A stretch of 64,000 nucleotides of DNA from Blepharisma stoltei (taxonomy: Eukaryota > Ciliophora > Heterotrichea > Heterotrichida > Blepharismidae), in assembly GCA_914767885.1 (NCBI GenBank), contig CAJZBQ010000032.1, positions 1,038,818-1,102,817 of the forward strand, in the 5' to 3' direction. This document shows positions 10,674-22,400 of the stretch, piece by piece. Positions within the stretch are counted from its first letter, which is position 1. Each line of letters starts with the position of its first letter. The position numbers and the translations under genes were made by a program. Under the pieces are notes generated by a model, which saw only the letters and a program-made list of their open reading frames with translations, searched no databases and had not been told where the DNA came from.

Positions 10674-13600
10674 TTAAGTTTGCATAGTTTTTGTTAGAAA
10701 ATGAGAATCATAGCTGATTCGGTTTTTTCGGTTTTGCCTTAGAAGAGACTTAGACCTAGTTATTGTAGGCTTAATTGGCGATTTATATAAGGATTTTGTA
10801 GGAGATCGGCTTAAAGATCTGTCTCATGTAGTAGAAGACTTGCTACGGTGTACATACCAATTTGGCATAATCTCAAACCATTCAGCAGGCAGTGTGTGGC
10901 AGCTTGTATGGGACTCGCGGGGAAGATAAATCCCTTTGTATTCATTAAACGAAAATGCTGATACTTTTTGTGGGCCGTCTCTTGTGATTCCAGTATAAGT
11001 TTGGAGGTAAATATTAGGGCTTATTGAAATAGGCTGATAATAAACTTTTGTTATCACATTAATTGAGTGAAAATCGTATAGGGAAATTGTAGTTTTGCCT
11101 ATAAAATGGTGTGAGTTGTAGAGCTCTATCACAATATTTCCATAGTTTTCTAAAAAGGCTTCGAAATCGTTTTTATTTTTAGCGAAAATATACTATAGCA
11201 ATTGCCCGAGGATGGCGCTATCTTGCGCCATCCTCGGGCAATTCAAAAATGGCCCACACCGGGAATCGAACCCACGTGTGGGGCCATTTTTGGTGTGTGG
11301 CCAACATCGACTTACACGCACCAAAAATGGCCCCACACGTGGGTTCGATTCCCGGTGTGGGGCCATTTTTTGGATTGCCCGAGGATGGCGCAAGATAGCG
11401 CCATCCTCGGGCAATTCCTATATTTTTATATGAAAAAGTGGAGACAATAATAAAAAAATTCAATTAATATGGGGCAGTATATAAAAGGACTTTACATGTT
11501 TTAGTGACTGAGTTTTGCCTTCATTTTCAGTGAGAGAAAACTGTATATTTGAACCTAGAAATGAGTATCTTATATAGAATACAAAAAAATGGTGTGGTGA
11601 ACCAATCTGCCCTCTTAATAGCTGTAGCAAGATGGGAGACTAAGGAACTTTTGGAAGGGAGCAGCATTTGGTGAGTGTGTCAGCCGGGTTTTACTTGGTC
11701 TAGTAGAGCTCAATATCGGGCGTGCTGACCTCAGGCTCACATCCAGGGGAAGATTTTACCCTGAGGGAGGATAGAAATTGGAAGTTGAAAAGAGATAGCC
11801 CAGCAAGGCTAGAGATCACTCGTTTGACTAATCGGCATTTTTCTAGCGCGACACCGGGAGTTGCACCCGAGCTACAAGTTTCATCCCTGTTGATAGACTA
11901 CCAGGAAATTCGCTTTTTGAGTTTTCTGAAAAGGGAACCCGTCGACATAATGCACAGTGGCCCAGCATCTTCACCTCTGGGTAGCAAATGCAGGCTCTTA
12001 TCGGAGAGAGTAACAAGCCTTAAGCTCTGCAATCAGACTGGCGAGCAAGGGGGTGTGAGAAACAAGGGACATGAAAAGCCATTAGCGAGTTGGTTGGGAG
12101 CTTCTCTATACTAATCTAATGAATGAATATCTTATATGAAAAGCTGAAGAAAGCTCTATTTCGCACTCTCTCAAACTGTCAAGTATAAGCATAAACCTAT
12201 ACTGTTCCAGCATGTTAAAATTCAGCGGCGGACTAAGATTATTTTCTTCTTTTGCCTCTTTATCATGAATAAACCCTAACCCTTTCGCAATAGAAATTTC
12301 AATATTTTTCAACTCTTGTGTAATTGTATACAAATTAAAGCAGCTTTCACAAACTTGGAATCTCTGATATAACGTCGCATTATCCACATGCCGGTACTCT
12401 TTGTTTTCCATCCACGAAAGCTCTTTTCCTCTGTGTTTTAAGTGCTCTTCAAGCTCAAAAAGCATTTTTAACGTCAACTCCTGCGTCATTTTGACAAACC
12501 CGCTCCTACAAAATTCGCATCTTTTAAGCCTTTTATACTCCTTTAGCCCTAATTTTGAAGAAGTAGGGCTGACAAAGCTGTCATTTTCGACAAAATAGTT
12601 CAGAGTAGGGAACACATTTGAGCTGTATTTGAATGCTTTTACGTTTATCATTCACCATATGTCTTCTTCATCTTTTATATAGTCACATATAGCTTGATTA
12701 TGCATTTAGCATGCCAATAGAGCATATTATTAACAGAAATTTTACTTTTTGCTGGAAAGATTTCATGTATACTCTGAAAGTATGTCTGAGATATACCAGT
12801 TTTTCTAATTTAATTGATAAATTTCTTTCGAGGAATTTAATAATGTTATAAGTATAAGCACCAGTTGCTGAGACAAAATAACCATGGCTGACTTTTAATA
12901 TATTTGCATCAGCGCTTTCAGCTAAATAGCACTTCCCTGTGTATGAAACTTTGCTTGATATCAAATAGCACATCATAGCTTTTTTTGTGGAATAAAAATT
13001 CCTACATATAAAAGCTGTGCTACCTTTACACTTAATATATATATTAAAATGATGTGCGAAGCAGCCCATCCTCTTACTCCGTCCCCTGCGTGAGCGAACA
13101 AATTTTTTTTTATCATTTATATATAAAAAAATATTTTTTATGTTGAAAATTTGATTTTCAAAATTTTGTAGGAGGAGATTAAGGAATTTTTTCCAAAAAA
13201 AAGAGTGCCATTTGATTAAAGTGAAAGCAAAGCTTAATTATTGAATAACTTAATAATTAATAAGCTTATACACAATAAATATATTCATTCAGTTTATAGA
13301 TTTATATATTTTAATAATTAATACAATGAGCAAACTCTCTATAAATATCAATAAATATGCAAGGGAAAAAGAAAGTAAATTGAAATTTAGAAATCGCTGA
13401 ATTTTGCATTCAACACCAAAATTAGATGATCATGAGATATGCCGCATCAAAGTTTCATGTTAACTCTTTTGGGTCGCTTTCAGAATGGGTAAGTAGACGT
13501 ATGACATGGTGGACGAACGTCTCCACTCACGGGTGGCTAGTACAAACCCTCGTCCTTAAAAGAGCAATCGATGCCAGAAGGAGCTGAAAGCAAAGAGAGG

Positions 13601-14782
13601 CGCGCTATGGAGATTATTGTAGCTCGCAGGCTTACCAGGAGTTTTTCTATAACCTTATCAATAATAAAGCCTTTACACCTAATGAATTTTTGTAGGCAGT
13701 TTTTTTCGCCGTTTCTCCTACACACAAACCTGATCGTTTTTATCAGCTCAATACTGTTAAGAACCTGCGTATTATTCCCAACAATTCGGTTTTTTTCTGA
13801 GTCATAATGGACTTTTTTAAGCACAGCTACAGGGCCAAACCCCATTTCAGACCTACTGAGCTTCGAAATAATGTGGCCTTCTTCAAAGTGTTCTCCTCTG
13901 CAGACCCTGCCTTTGTGGTCTGAATAAATCCAATAAGGCCTTTCTATATCGTTATAGATTATTGTGTCCGGGACTCACAATTCCAGCTTATTTGAGTTAT
14001 TTTGATACTTAGGAAGGACACAGAGGAACTTGAAAAAATTCAGGGCTGGCGAGAAATCAAAGGTGTACTTATAACCGTCATCTAAACAGTAAACTTTTTT
14101 GATTAAGGCTTCCCTTGTCCGTTTTGTGTATCCGCTTACTAAATCTGACTGCGAGAACGTATGAGAAAAAGGCTTCGTGAAATTTTCATCCTCATAGCCT
14201 TCATAAGGCTTTTGTTCAGGATCTTCGGGAGCTTCATTGATATAGAACCCTGAAAACATTTTTTGGTCGACCTTATGCTCATTTAACGTCCGCTAGCACT
14301 CAAATGCACTAGCTTCCAAGCCCTCGGCTTGAACATGGGTTGTCTGCGCAGAAATTCCGAAAAATGGAATTTCTGACAAATTCTCAGCAAAAGGGAAAAC
14401 TTGAAGCCCTGGCCACAACTCCTGGTTTCAAACTGGAGAGTTTGCCCGAATAGCCTTGTAGTGCCAAAAGATATTGCTGGGCTTACATTCAATTTCAAGC
14501 TTCGCCTTCCCCACGAGGTAAAATTCCAATCCTGAAAAAGGACTGGTGCTAGGCACGGCACTCTGCCTGAATTACTTACCTAGCATTGCTGTCCATTTTT
14601 AGGTTGAAAAACCCTTCCTGGATATAATTAAGTATGTGCTCGAGGCTGCATAGACGAGAGGATATATCCGACCCGAGACGCCTTATTTAATTATGTGCTG
14701 ATCTTATGCTTTTGGTGAGTTTCGGAGAGTATAACAGTTCTTTTATCTTCCCTGTTGATTTTGATCTATTAGAATTTTTCAT
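10674..14782 (-). CDS. Conserved unknown protein split by five insertions; possible C2-like C-terminal region
   Basis: Starts MKNSNRSKSTGKIKELL at 14782 and ends at TAA 10674. Removing inserts at 14278-14695, 13077-13621, 12690-12795, 11576-12137 and 11191-11418 yields exactly 750 codons with no stop. Junctions read sensibly, for example KLEKLV-CDYIKDEEDIWWMINVKAFKY and AFHIRYS-FLGSNIQFSL. The central section contains two Cys pairs (CEFCRSGF, CESCFNLY) and the motif DIWWMINVKAF, which I associate with uncharacterised ciliate proteins. The section NIVIELYNSHHFIGKTTISL looks like part of a C2 sandwich. The tail is Ser/Lys/Arg-rich. Function unknown. Separate smaller open frames in this stretch are pieces of this single gene. 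Confidence 0.75.
11191..11418. mobile_element. 228-base GC-rich nested palindrome IES with B-box-like core
   Basis: Outer arms CAATTGCCCGAGGATGGCGC pair both locally, as a short hairpin at each end, and with each other. Inner arms carry GTGGGTTCGATTCCCGG and its complement around a short centre. The element sits between TA dinucleotides in the 750-codon gene, and removal restores IKIYIFAKNKND. GGTTCGATTCC is a perfect match to the RNA polymerase III B-box and T-arm consensus, in both orientations. A short relative of the outer hairpin is nested at 58645-58697. Confidence 0.8.
11576..12137 (+). mobile_element. Retroposon-like insertion with TATCTTATAT duplication
   Basis: Flanked by TATCTTATAT at 11566-11575 and 12128-12137. 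Begins AGAATACAAAAAAATGGTG and ends in a short repeat tail TAATCTAATGAATGAAT. Non-coding and GC-richer than the genes. It shares its core (TCCAGGGGAAGATTTTACC, AAAGAGATAGCCCAGCAA) with copies at 14278, 35560, 41483 and 47212. Removal of element plus one duplication restores the host frame (HIRYS-FLGSN). The duplication contains TA. Confidence 0.75.
12690..12795. other. 106-base IES
   Basis: TA-bounded, beginning TATAGCTTGATTATG. Removal joins KLEKLV to CDYIKDEED and merges two otherwise overlapping open frames into one gene. It contains a stop in the host frame. Confidence 0.85.
13077..13621. mobile_element. 545-base composite insertion, one end of the CTCCGTGAGCGAAC MITE family
   Basis: The left end TACTCCGTCCCCTGCGTGAGCGAAC matches the MITE family end, but the right end (GGAGATTATTGTA) does not. 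The middle is AT-rich, then GC-rich from 13430. It may be a MITE disrupted by another insertion. Cutting between TA at 13075 and TA at 13620 joins LLVSLRA to KRMGCFAHHF in frame. Boundary on the right is deduced from frame only. Confidence 0.6.
14278..14695 (-). mobile_element. Retroposon-like insertion, reverse orientation
   Basis: Flanked by TTATG on both sides (14273-14277 and 14691-14695). On the minus strand it carries the family core TTTTACCTCGTGGGGAAGGC-like block and a 5' end ATAAGGCGTCTCGGG comparable to the copy at 41483. Removal joins SIRSAH to KVDQKMFSGF in frame, so it splits the first exon of the host gene. Confidence 0.65.
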
Positions 14783-14793
14783 TATTAAAGAAA

Positions 14794-16584
14794 ATGTACA
14801 CAAATTATCGATTTCTTCATCGATCTTATGGAAATTCGTCACCTATTAATTCCAACCCTAAAATCGATCATAGAAAGCCTTGAGCCAACTCTTTTGCTTA
14901 CCCAAAAAGTCCATACAAAAAACCGCAGAATGAAAGCTTTTCTTATATGCAAGACAGGACGTATAGTAATATTCCGTCTCCAGAGCCACTGAGAATAAAG
15001 CGAAACAATTCAAGAGAAAGACTATCATTGTCACCTATTGATAGAACAATAGAAAACTTTTCTGTCAAGAAAAGAGATTTATCGCCGAGTTTTAATGGAA
15101 AATCAGGCAGGCTAAAATCTTTGGCTTTTAGAAAGGAAATAGAAAACGAAATAGGGATTCCTGAAAGGATTAGCAAACTTATTATAGAAATTTATTCTCC
15201 AAATAGCTTAGAAAATGAGCCTACAGCTATAGGGCTTTTAATAGGCTCAAAAATAATTATAACTTCACATATCGCAATCCCTAATGAAACTTTGGCAGCT
15301 AGATACACATTTAAATTCCTTAAAGACGAAAACGTCTACAAATCGAACATCAAAAAATTCTTTTTTACCTCTCCTAATGACAATTTGACCGTTTTAGCTA
15401 TTACCCCTATCAACCAAGACCTAACAAAGCGAGTTCCCCTCTCTTTTGAATCAAATTTAAAAGAACTCGAAGGTGATCCTATTTATTACGTCAACCAAAA
15501 AGCATACCAAGCTTTCATTTCTAGCATAGACGCAGACATTTTTGGCTTTACTACTCAAAAAAGCATCCTAACTGGCACTCCTGTTTTTACCAAAAAATGG
15601 CAATTACTAGGAATTTCCCATACTTTTACACAAATCTATAAGTACACACAAGCTGCCTCTCTAGAGACTGTCCTAAAGTTTTTAAATAGGCTAAAATCCC
15701 ACATCCCTAGAGACTCCTTATTAGGATCAATAGAAAAATCAGTTGATTTTAATGGGAAAGAATTCAACCAAAATAATTTTAAAGAAATGTATTGGTTCGA
15801 ATGGCTAGGGAACTATATAGAAACCTATAATGTAGAGACGGGGGAATGAAATTATATGCAAACAAGCTTAAGGAATGAAGGAAGATGGCATTTCTTATGA
15901 GACAGCCGTCCTGTAATGCTCCCAAATGGCTCATTTTATATATTAGGAGGTATGAGGAATAATTTAGCTGTAGACGAAGTCGTCAAATTTAAGCCTGAAA
16001 AAGGCGAGCTTAAAAGAATGCAAAATATGGGGGTCGGCAGGGCAGCTTGTGGGACTGTTTTTCATGAGGGCTTTGTATATGCTCTATCAGGGAAGTACGC
16101 TAACAACTTCTGTGAAAGATATTCCTTAAGCCAAAAAAGATGGGAGTTTATACCGTCAATGGTCCATGAACGGTTCGATTTTTCTGCAATAGTCCTTTTT
16201 AGCTCAATTTATGTAGTTGGAGGGGAGCCTTATAGTGAGGTGGGAAATACTATTGAGGTCTATGACATTTTGAGAGAAGTCTGGGTAATTTTGAATATAA
16301 AATTACCTTTTGCGGTTGCGAATTCTCCATTGTGCCATTTATTTGGGTCGAGCTTTGCGATATTGGGAGGGAGAGGATGCAGAAATGTTATTATGGTGGA
16401 AATAGATAATTTGTATAGTAAAAGTGTTTCTATAAGAGAAGGAGCGGCATTGTCGGAGGAGGTTGAAACTATTTATCCTGTGATTTATGCTGCTGAGCAG
16501 CAAAAAGTGTTTTTATTTAATATTACAGAAGGCTTTGAGAGGCCTTTATTGTATAAAATTCATGAATCCTATTTAACTAAATAA
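14794..16584 (+). CDS. Trypsin-fold domain fused to kelch repeats
   Basis: A 597-codon frame from ATG at 14794, only 11 bases from the divergent gene start. Three TGA codons read as Trp (RKPWANSF, TGEWNYM, FLWDSRPV). Residues about 120-300 show a trypsin-like pattern: AIGLLIGSKIIITSHIAI, with the His in the expected position, NDNLTVLAI as the Asp strand, and LTGTPVF...LLGI where GDSGGP is usual. The nucleophile position is Thr or absent, so it may be catalytically dead. Residues about 370-560 carry kelch blades (FYILGGM, VYALSGKY, IYVVGGEP, FAILGGRG). Such kelch fusions are common in ciliates. No signal peptide; likely cytosolic. Role unknown. Confidence 0.8.
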
Positions 16585-17217
16585 CCCAAACTTGTTATAA
16601 TTTTAAATAATTGCAATAAAAACATTTAAATTATGGAATTTGGTGGACAATTAACGGGACGAAAACAGTAAAAATGAATATTCATAATAACTATAAAAAA
16701 TACTCAAAATATATAGGAAATAAAAAATATTAATTGTTAGACTGGCTCCATGCCAAATGATCGCGCATTTTTGGTAATGCGACTTTCCTAGGGGAAATTT
16801 AGCCGTGACTTTTTGATAGCGATTTTATTTGACCTTTAATTTCGACACTATCTAAAAATTTTCTTATGAAATGTGCACTATCAAGGGAGCACCATTCATT
16901 TGGCCTGGACTTGTTTGACTAAATTTTATTATCAATAATTAATATTCCATCTAAATTCAACAAAAAATCATAAACTTCAGAGCATGCATAATTAAAAACG
17001 AATATTATCTCCATATAACTTTATAATTTAATCCTATTAAGTTATCATTAAAAATTTATACAAGAAATTAGGCTTTATTTATTAAATATCCCTAAAACCT
17101 AACCTTTCATTTCTCAATTTACCTATTTATTTTTTAACCCCTAATTCCTATCATTTTCATCAACTTTTCCACTTTCGTTAATTTTGCTACTTTCTTTCTT
17201 TTCATATTTTCATAAAG
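16585..17217. other. Intergenic region with a diverged inverted-repeat remnant
   Basis: AT-rich, no gene seen. Positions 16741-16920 are GC-richer and start GGCTCCATGCCAAATGATCG; near the far end is CATTTGGCC, its partial complement. The tip resembles GGCTCCATGTCAAATGACC at the edge of the insert in the RBM17-like gene, so this is probably an old copy of that element. The last 100 bases are pyrimidine-rich, ahead of the kinase start. Confidence 0.4.
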
Positions 17218-18477
17218 ATGGAGAACGCCTCAAGGACTCGAGATGAAGGATTGCATCAATACTCAGTTTCCCAGCTGAACGGTCCTTCTGCAGTCAACCG
17301 CAGAACAGCCAAAGTTATCGGCTCTACCTTCCAGCTTGACACTCGTTACGAAATTCTCGACACACTTGGAAGTGGTGCCTATGGCGTTGTCGTCTCAGCA
17401 CGCGACACTGTCACAGGTGAGCTCGTCGCAATAAAAAAAATCGAAAAAGCCTTCGAGCACTCCACATTTACAAAGCGAACCTTACGAGAACTGATTATCC
17501 TCAGACTTTTGAACCATGAAAACATCATGAGAATCAAAACAATTCAGTTGCCACTTTCTCGAGAAGATTTTGACGAAATTTATGTAGTCAACGAACTCAT
17601 GGAAACTGACTTGAGTTCCATTATAAAGAGTCCTCAGCCACTGTCTGACGAACATTGCCAGTTCTTTTTGTATCAAATCCTTAGAGGGCTGAAGTTTATG
17701 CACAGTGCATGTATTTTACATAGAGATTTGAAGCCGAGAAACTTATTGGTGAATTCTAATTGTGACTTAAAAATATGTGATTTTGGGTTGGCAAGACCGA
17801 ATATGAAGGAACTGAAAGTAACTTCTACACAAATGACAGACTATGTAGCCACAAGGTGGTATAGGGCTCCTGAGGTCCTGCTTACTTACAAAAAATACAC
17901 ACCTGCCATGGACATGTGATCAGTTGGGTGCATTTTTGGAGAACTTTTGTTGAGAAAACCGATTTTACCTGGAAATGATGCAAACCACCAATTAGAATTA
18001 ATTTTCAATTTACTTGGGACTCCTTCTGACAAAGATATAGCCAGCATCCCTCATCCTCGCTCCCGCGAAAAGGTCATGAGAATGCCAAAGCGGCCTGCAA
18101 AGTCCTTTGAAGCCACTTTTCGTAGCGCAAACCCAGATGCTCTAGATCTACTAAAGAAAATGCTCACATTTAACCCTGATGAGCGTATCAAGGTAGAAGA
18201 CGCTTTGGCGCACCCTTACCTTGCTGCCTTGCATTTCCCTGATGACGAGCCTACCTGTGACCCAGTTTCTCTCTTTGATTTTGAGTTCGAAAGACAAGTC
18301 CTGACCATGACGGACCTGAAAAACCTGATTTACGAAGAAATTTTATTGTATCATTTCCAAGACAAAAAAGAACAGTATGAGAAGGCGAGAAAGGACTATG
18401 ACAGACAGCTGCATTTGCCTGGCAGAAGAATGTCGAGGGACAGAGAAGAAAGTGATGAAGAGGATGAGCTAAATTAG
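17218..18477 (+). CDS. MAP kinase with TDY activation loop
   Basis: A 420-codon intronless frame. Glycine loop LGSGAYGVVVSA, lysine in VAIKKIEKAF, catalytic loop HRDLKPRNLLV, DFG in KICDFGLARP, activation loop with TDY directly before VATRWYRAPE, then AMDM-W-SVGCIFGELL where W is TGA. The CMGC insert and the LTFNPDERI motif in lobe XI are present. The substrate-phosphorylation dual site TDY (not TEY) places it with the TDY-type MAP kinases found in ciliates and plants; ERK7/8 uses TEY, so that label is not applied. The C-terminal tail is acidic and contains a possible docking region. Cytosolic or nuclear signalling kinase. Codon use matches neighbours and no insertion is present. Confidence 0.93.
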
Positions 18478-18511
18478 TTAATATACAGTCAATATTACTT
18501 TTTAATGGTTT

Positions 18512-19416
18512 TTATATTAACAAAGCTGTAGAAACTGCAGAAATCCCAAGGAAAACTGCAGAGTCTAGAGCGAGGCTTTTTAGGTCTGATAAAATTTGAA
18601 ACTCCCATAGTAGGTTTCCAAGGCAGCCTGGCGCACTTATGATTTCTACATAGTATTTTTGGTACCAGTTCCAGTAGGTTCGGTTTCTTGCATCGATTCT
18701 CAAGTCATTTGTAAGGTTTTTTGAAATTTGGCAGACTTTTCAATACCCATCAAAAGCGTTAGAACTTATGTCGGCTTCACAGTAAAAATAGCCGTCAAGG
18801 CCACATATAGGGCCTTCCTATAGATAGCGCGCAATGCGCCATCACCGAGCCATGTCGGGAGAGGGTTCCACACGAGGAATGGTTCTACGTGTGGAACCCT
18901 CTTTTTGACCTGTGAGAAAACTACTTTCCACGAGCCAAAAAGAGGGTTCCACACGTAGAACCATTCCTCGTGTGTAACCCTCTCCCGACATGGCCCGGTA
19001 ATGGCCCATTGCGCGCCATCCGAAGGAAGGCCCTATACGCATTGAGTAGACCAGCCTTCACGAGTTTTGCAGTCTTGCTGGGTTGTGCACTTTTTGGGGT
19101 GGCTGCCAACAGCGAGAAAAGCGTCAGGGTTTCTTGTGCCACAGAAGCTACTTCCTTGGCTGTCTATTGTGCTGGAATCAACACCGTCGTAGTTTTGGCG
19201 TGTGCAGTAGAAAGATTTGGTTGATGAAGGGGATAATAAGTCACTCCAGTCATAAAAATCTTCAAGCTTGCAGTAAAAATCAGTCGGGCAACCATTAGAA
19301 TTAGCTAAGATTTGAGTTCCTTGAAGGGTTGCGCAGACGGTGTAGTTTAGAGATTGGCATACTCATTGAGGACAATATGCAGCTGCTAAAGGTAGGAAAA
19401 ATATGAGAATCATCAT
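18512..19416 (-). CDS. Secreted cysteine-rich protein, unknown
   Basis: After removing the palindromic IES 18808-19037 the frame is 225 codons. The start MMILIFFLPLAAAYC is a clear signal peptide with a small-residue cleavage site. The mature part has many Cys (CPQWVCQSLNYTVC, FYCKLEDF, FYCTRQNY, CGTRNPDAF, KKCTTQQDCKT) and aromatic residues. The C-terminus is mildly hydrophobic (AVFLGISAVSTALLI), possibly a membrane anchor or lipid-anchor signal. Not recognised. Two TGA codons are Trp. Likely cell-surface or secreted. Confidence 0.8.
18808..19037. mobile_element. 230-base GC-rich palindrome IES
   Basis: Ends TATAGGGCCTTCC and GGAAGGCCCTATA. The arms hold GAGAGGGTTCCACACG and its complement, the whole folding into one long hairpin around AAAACTACTTTCCAC. 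It lies in the secreted-protein gene between TA copies; removal rejoins STQC-VCGLDGYFYC. Same architecture as 11191-11418, different sequence. Confidence 0.85.
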
Positions 19417-19464
19417 AATTCTTTATTATTTTTAAAATAAATTAATATAAAAAAATACAATTAA

Positions 19465-22400
19465 CTATCCTTTAAGTCTTTTTATTATAGGAAAATATAA
19501 TATAATTCCATAAAACATTAAAAAAATTAGACAAAAAGACCATAAAATTGAAAACTCTACAAAAATTGGCTTTAAGAAGCCGCATGGGATAATCCCAAAT
19601 GCTAAAATACCACTTACGTCTGCAATTGTTTCGTTGATTTTCCTCAAGAAATGCTCACTTGTGTAGTTTCCAGGTATCATTGCCTTAAGCCTTCTTGTGT
19701 GCATGTTCATTTCTTCTGCAGCTGCATTATAAGACATTTTACCTCTTAGCGACTCAGGGACATAATCATAATTCATCCTTTGTGTCTCCATTGGCATCAT
19801 AAAATGCCCATCTCTCTGAGAATCCACTAGCCTTACTATTACAGAAACAGGGTCCAAATATTGAGGCCCTCCTGACCGTTGTGCTGCCCTCATTAAATGC
19901 TCCCAAGGACTATTATTAGTCAGCTCCGACATAAAAGGAGCAGGCACCGATCCTTTGAATAAAGGCAGCTGATAAATCCCTGAATTAATGTACCCATCTT
20001 CTGAAAAAACGGGTAATATAGTCCAGCCTACATCAACAACCTCTGGTTTCTGCTTACCCCAACTGTGAGCGAATAAAATTTTTGTTCGCTCACGATAGGG
20101 CCTTTTTTTTAAAAAAAAAATGTATCGAGATTTTTATATAGATTTTTTTTTTAAATTTAAAAAATCCCAATTCGATGATTTTAAAGCAAATATTTAAAAT
20201 GCAAGCTGTTTAAAATTAAACAGAATTAGCTAGAGATTTGTTATAATAATTATTACTTATATATAAAAAATTTTTTTTGTTCACTCATGGAGGGTGATTT
20301 TACCCAAAAAATAGGGATTTTTCCAATAATGGTTTTGCTAGTTCACGGGAGGGGGATTTAGCAAAGCTGACTGCTCTGATATCTATAATAATATGCATGT
20401 TTCTATCAAATAAAACATTTCTATAGTTGTGGAAACCGTCCAAAAATCTCGGGGTCGTTATAGAGCTATTCCAATCAACTTTTATAGTGAAATTCACATC
20501 TTGGGTAATTACAGTATTTGAGTATAGAGCACCAGGAGGGTTTAAGCAAAATACAGCCACATGTGGAGACTCTGTAGGAATATTGTGAATAGCGTCCACA
20601 GAGAACTTGAACCCCATTTTTGGTAGATACTTTGCAAAATATTTCATATCAATCATAGGGGTCCTTGGTGTCACTTGCAATTTCTGGTCAATTCATTCTA
20701 GCATTTCATCATCTGTTTGGTCTAGTCTGATTCCCATTTGGTTTTGTGTCTGTGCAGTGGCGTCCCTGACTGTGATATCTCTTCTATTGACTCTTTCTTC
20801 ATATAAGTATCTTTCAATCGTTGTAGGCATGCACTCTGAGGTATTATAGATCCTTTCTTCATATCTTGGAGGTGGAACCACGAGTCCTCGAGAATATCAT
20901 TCATTGGGCAGCACATCTTTTGTGCTCAGGACTCTTAGGCCGCTATCTGCTTTTGGCGCTTCTCTTATCCTCACAAGTAAAGTAGCACACGGTATTATCT
21001 CCAGCTTTCTAAACGCAGAAATCCCAAAAGGTGGCTTTCTATATGGTTCCTGACAATAAATAGGTATCTGAAAATGGCCTTTATTTAATATAAAATCCTG
21101 CTCATTTGGGTTATCAGGCTGATCTCTCCTAAACTTATTAATAAACATATTAATTGCTGCATAGCCTAAAACCCTCACTTCGCTATGCTGTGTATCAATT
21201 GTCAATATAGAAATCACAATGGTCGTCGTAGGGTCAAAAATTTGTTTGCGGAATTCTGTCCTAAAACAATAGCTTGGAGAATATGCTGAAGAATTCAAAT
21301 CAGGCAGCCCACCTACAGGCTTTTCCACTTTTTCTAGGTTTGAGGTAAAAGCTTTGACTATTATTTTTGAACAGCTGATATTGTCAGGGAAAAATCTGGC
21401 TCCGTCTACGTAGAAATCGACACCGTCACCTTTGTCGAAGTACCGGATATCGGTAAGCTGAGGTGTCTGATTTTCTAGAAATGGCTCGATTTTTTGAGGA
21501 GGCTTAAATGAGGCAAGAGACCCTGGCCGATGGACAGAGCCTAAGGACTGAGCGCGGGAGTTTGTGTCTAGCCGAGTTGTGGTAGGCTCAAAGACGGTTA
21601 GCTTTAAGGTCCCTTCTTTTTGGCGAAGCAAAGCTGGGTCGTATAGAGGGACAGCTACTGGGTAATGGTACAAATTCAGCTCAATTGTACCAAAATTAAG
21701 TGCCCGACTATCAGAATTTGTCAATTGGAAAACTGTCCATGCTACAGGTAAAAAGTTATCTGGACCAGTTGGCTTGAAATTCTGGTTCTGGCCATGCAGA
21801 AGTCCTTGGTTTACCCTTTCAAAAATTTCTACTACCAAATAATAGCTCATTTGCCAATCAGCTTGCTCAAGCATTATATAGAAATTATTCATAAATTGGG
21901 TCTCCTTATTGATTTCTATAATATTATGTCCTTTATCAGCAGGATTTCTTAACGCTGCATTTTGCATGGCATTATTATTGATATCGCTTGCTTTTAACTT
22001 ACTTTTGTCAGCCCAGATTTTGGTCCCTGGAATTCTTTTATTCCCAATACTAGGACTTGGGGAAGGGTCGTCAGCCAGTGCATTGACGATTTCGCTGGAC
22101 CATCTACAGTCGTTCCCGTTGGAATCTTTTGCGACTTTTTCGTCTTCTTGAATGGTGACTTGGAATTTCAGGTGGGATTTTGATAGGAAATTTAATAAAT
22201 TTTCAAGTCTTACAGCAAAGCCATGGTTTGAAATTGGGTTTAGGACTGAGCCAGCGGTGCCTAGAGAGCGAGGACGAGTGTTTCTAGACTGTGGCTGAGG
22301 GTTAAAAGGAGCTTTATTAGGCTCATTCATAGACTCGTCAAGATCCATTTTAGACCTCATAAAAGGAGGCGGATTTCTATCTAAATTATCATTGGGATAC

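Noticed and set aside
11250-11380. A tRNA gene
   Set aside because: A T-arm-like GGTTCGATTCC is present in both strands, but no acceptor stem, D-arm or anticodon arm can be drawn around it.
11193-11463. Overlapping open frames with PRVGPFL-like peptides
   Set aside because: They are the two strands of one palindrome; both strands give nearly the same peptides.
12698-13069. A separate gene overlapping the next one by 8 bases
   Set aside because: Its last 30 codons run into a 106-base TA-bounded IES; with that removed, it is continuous with the downstream frame.
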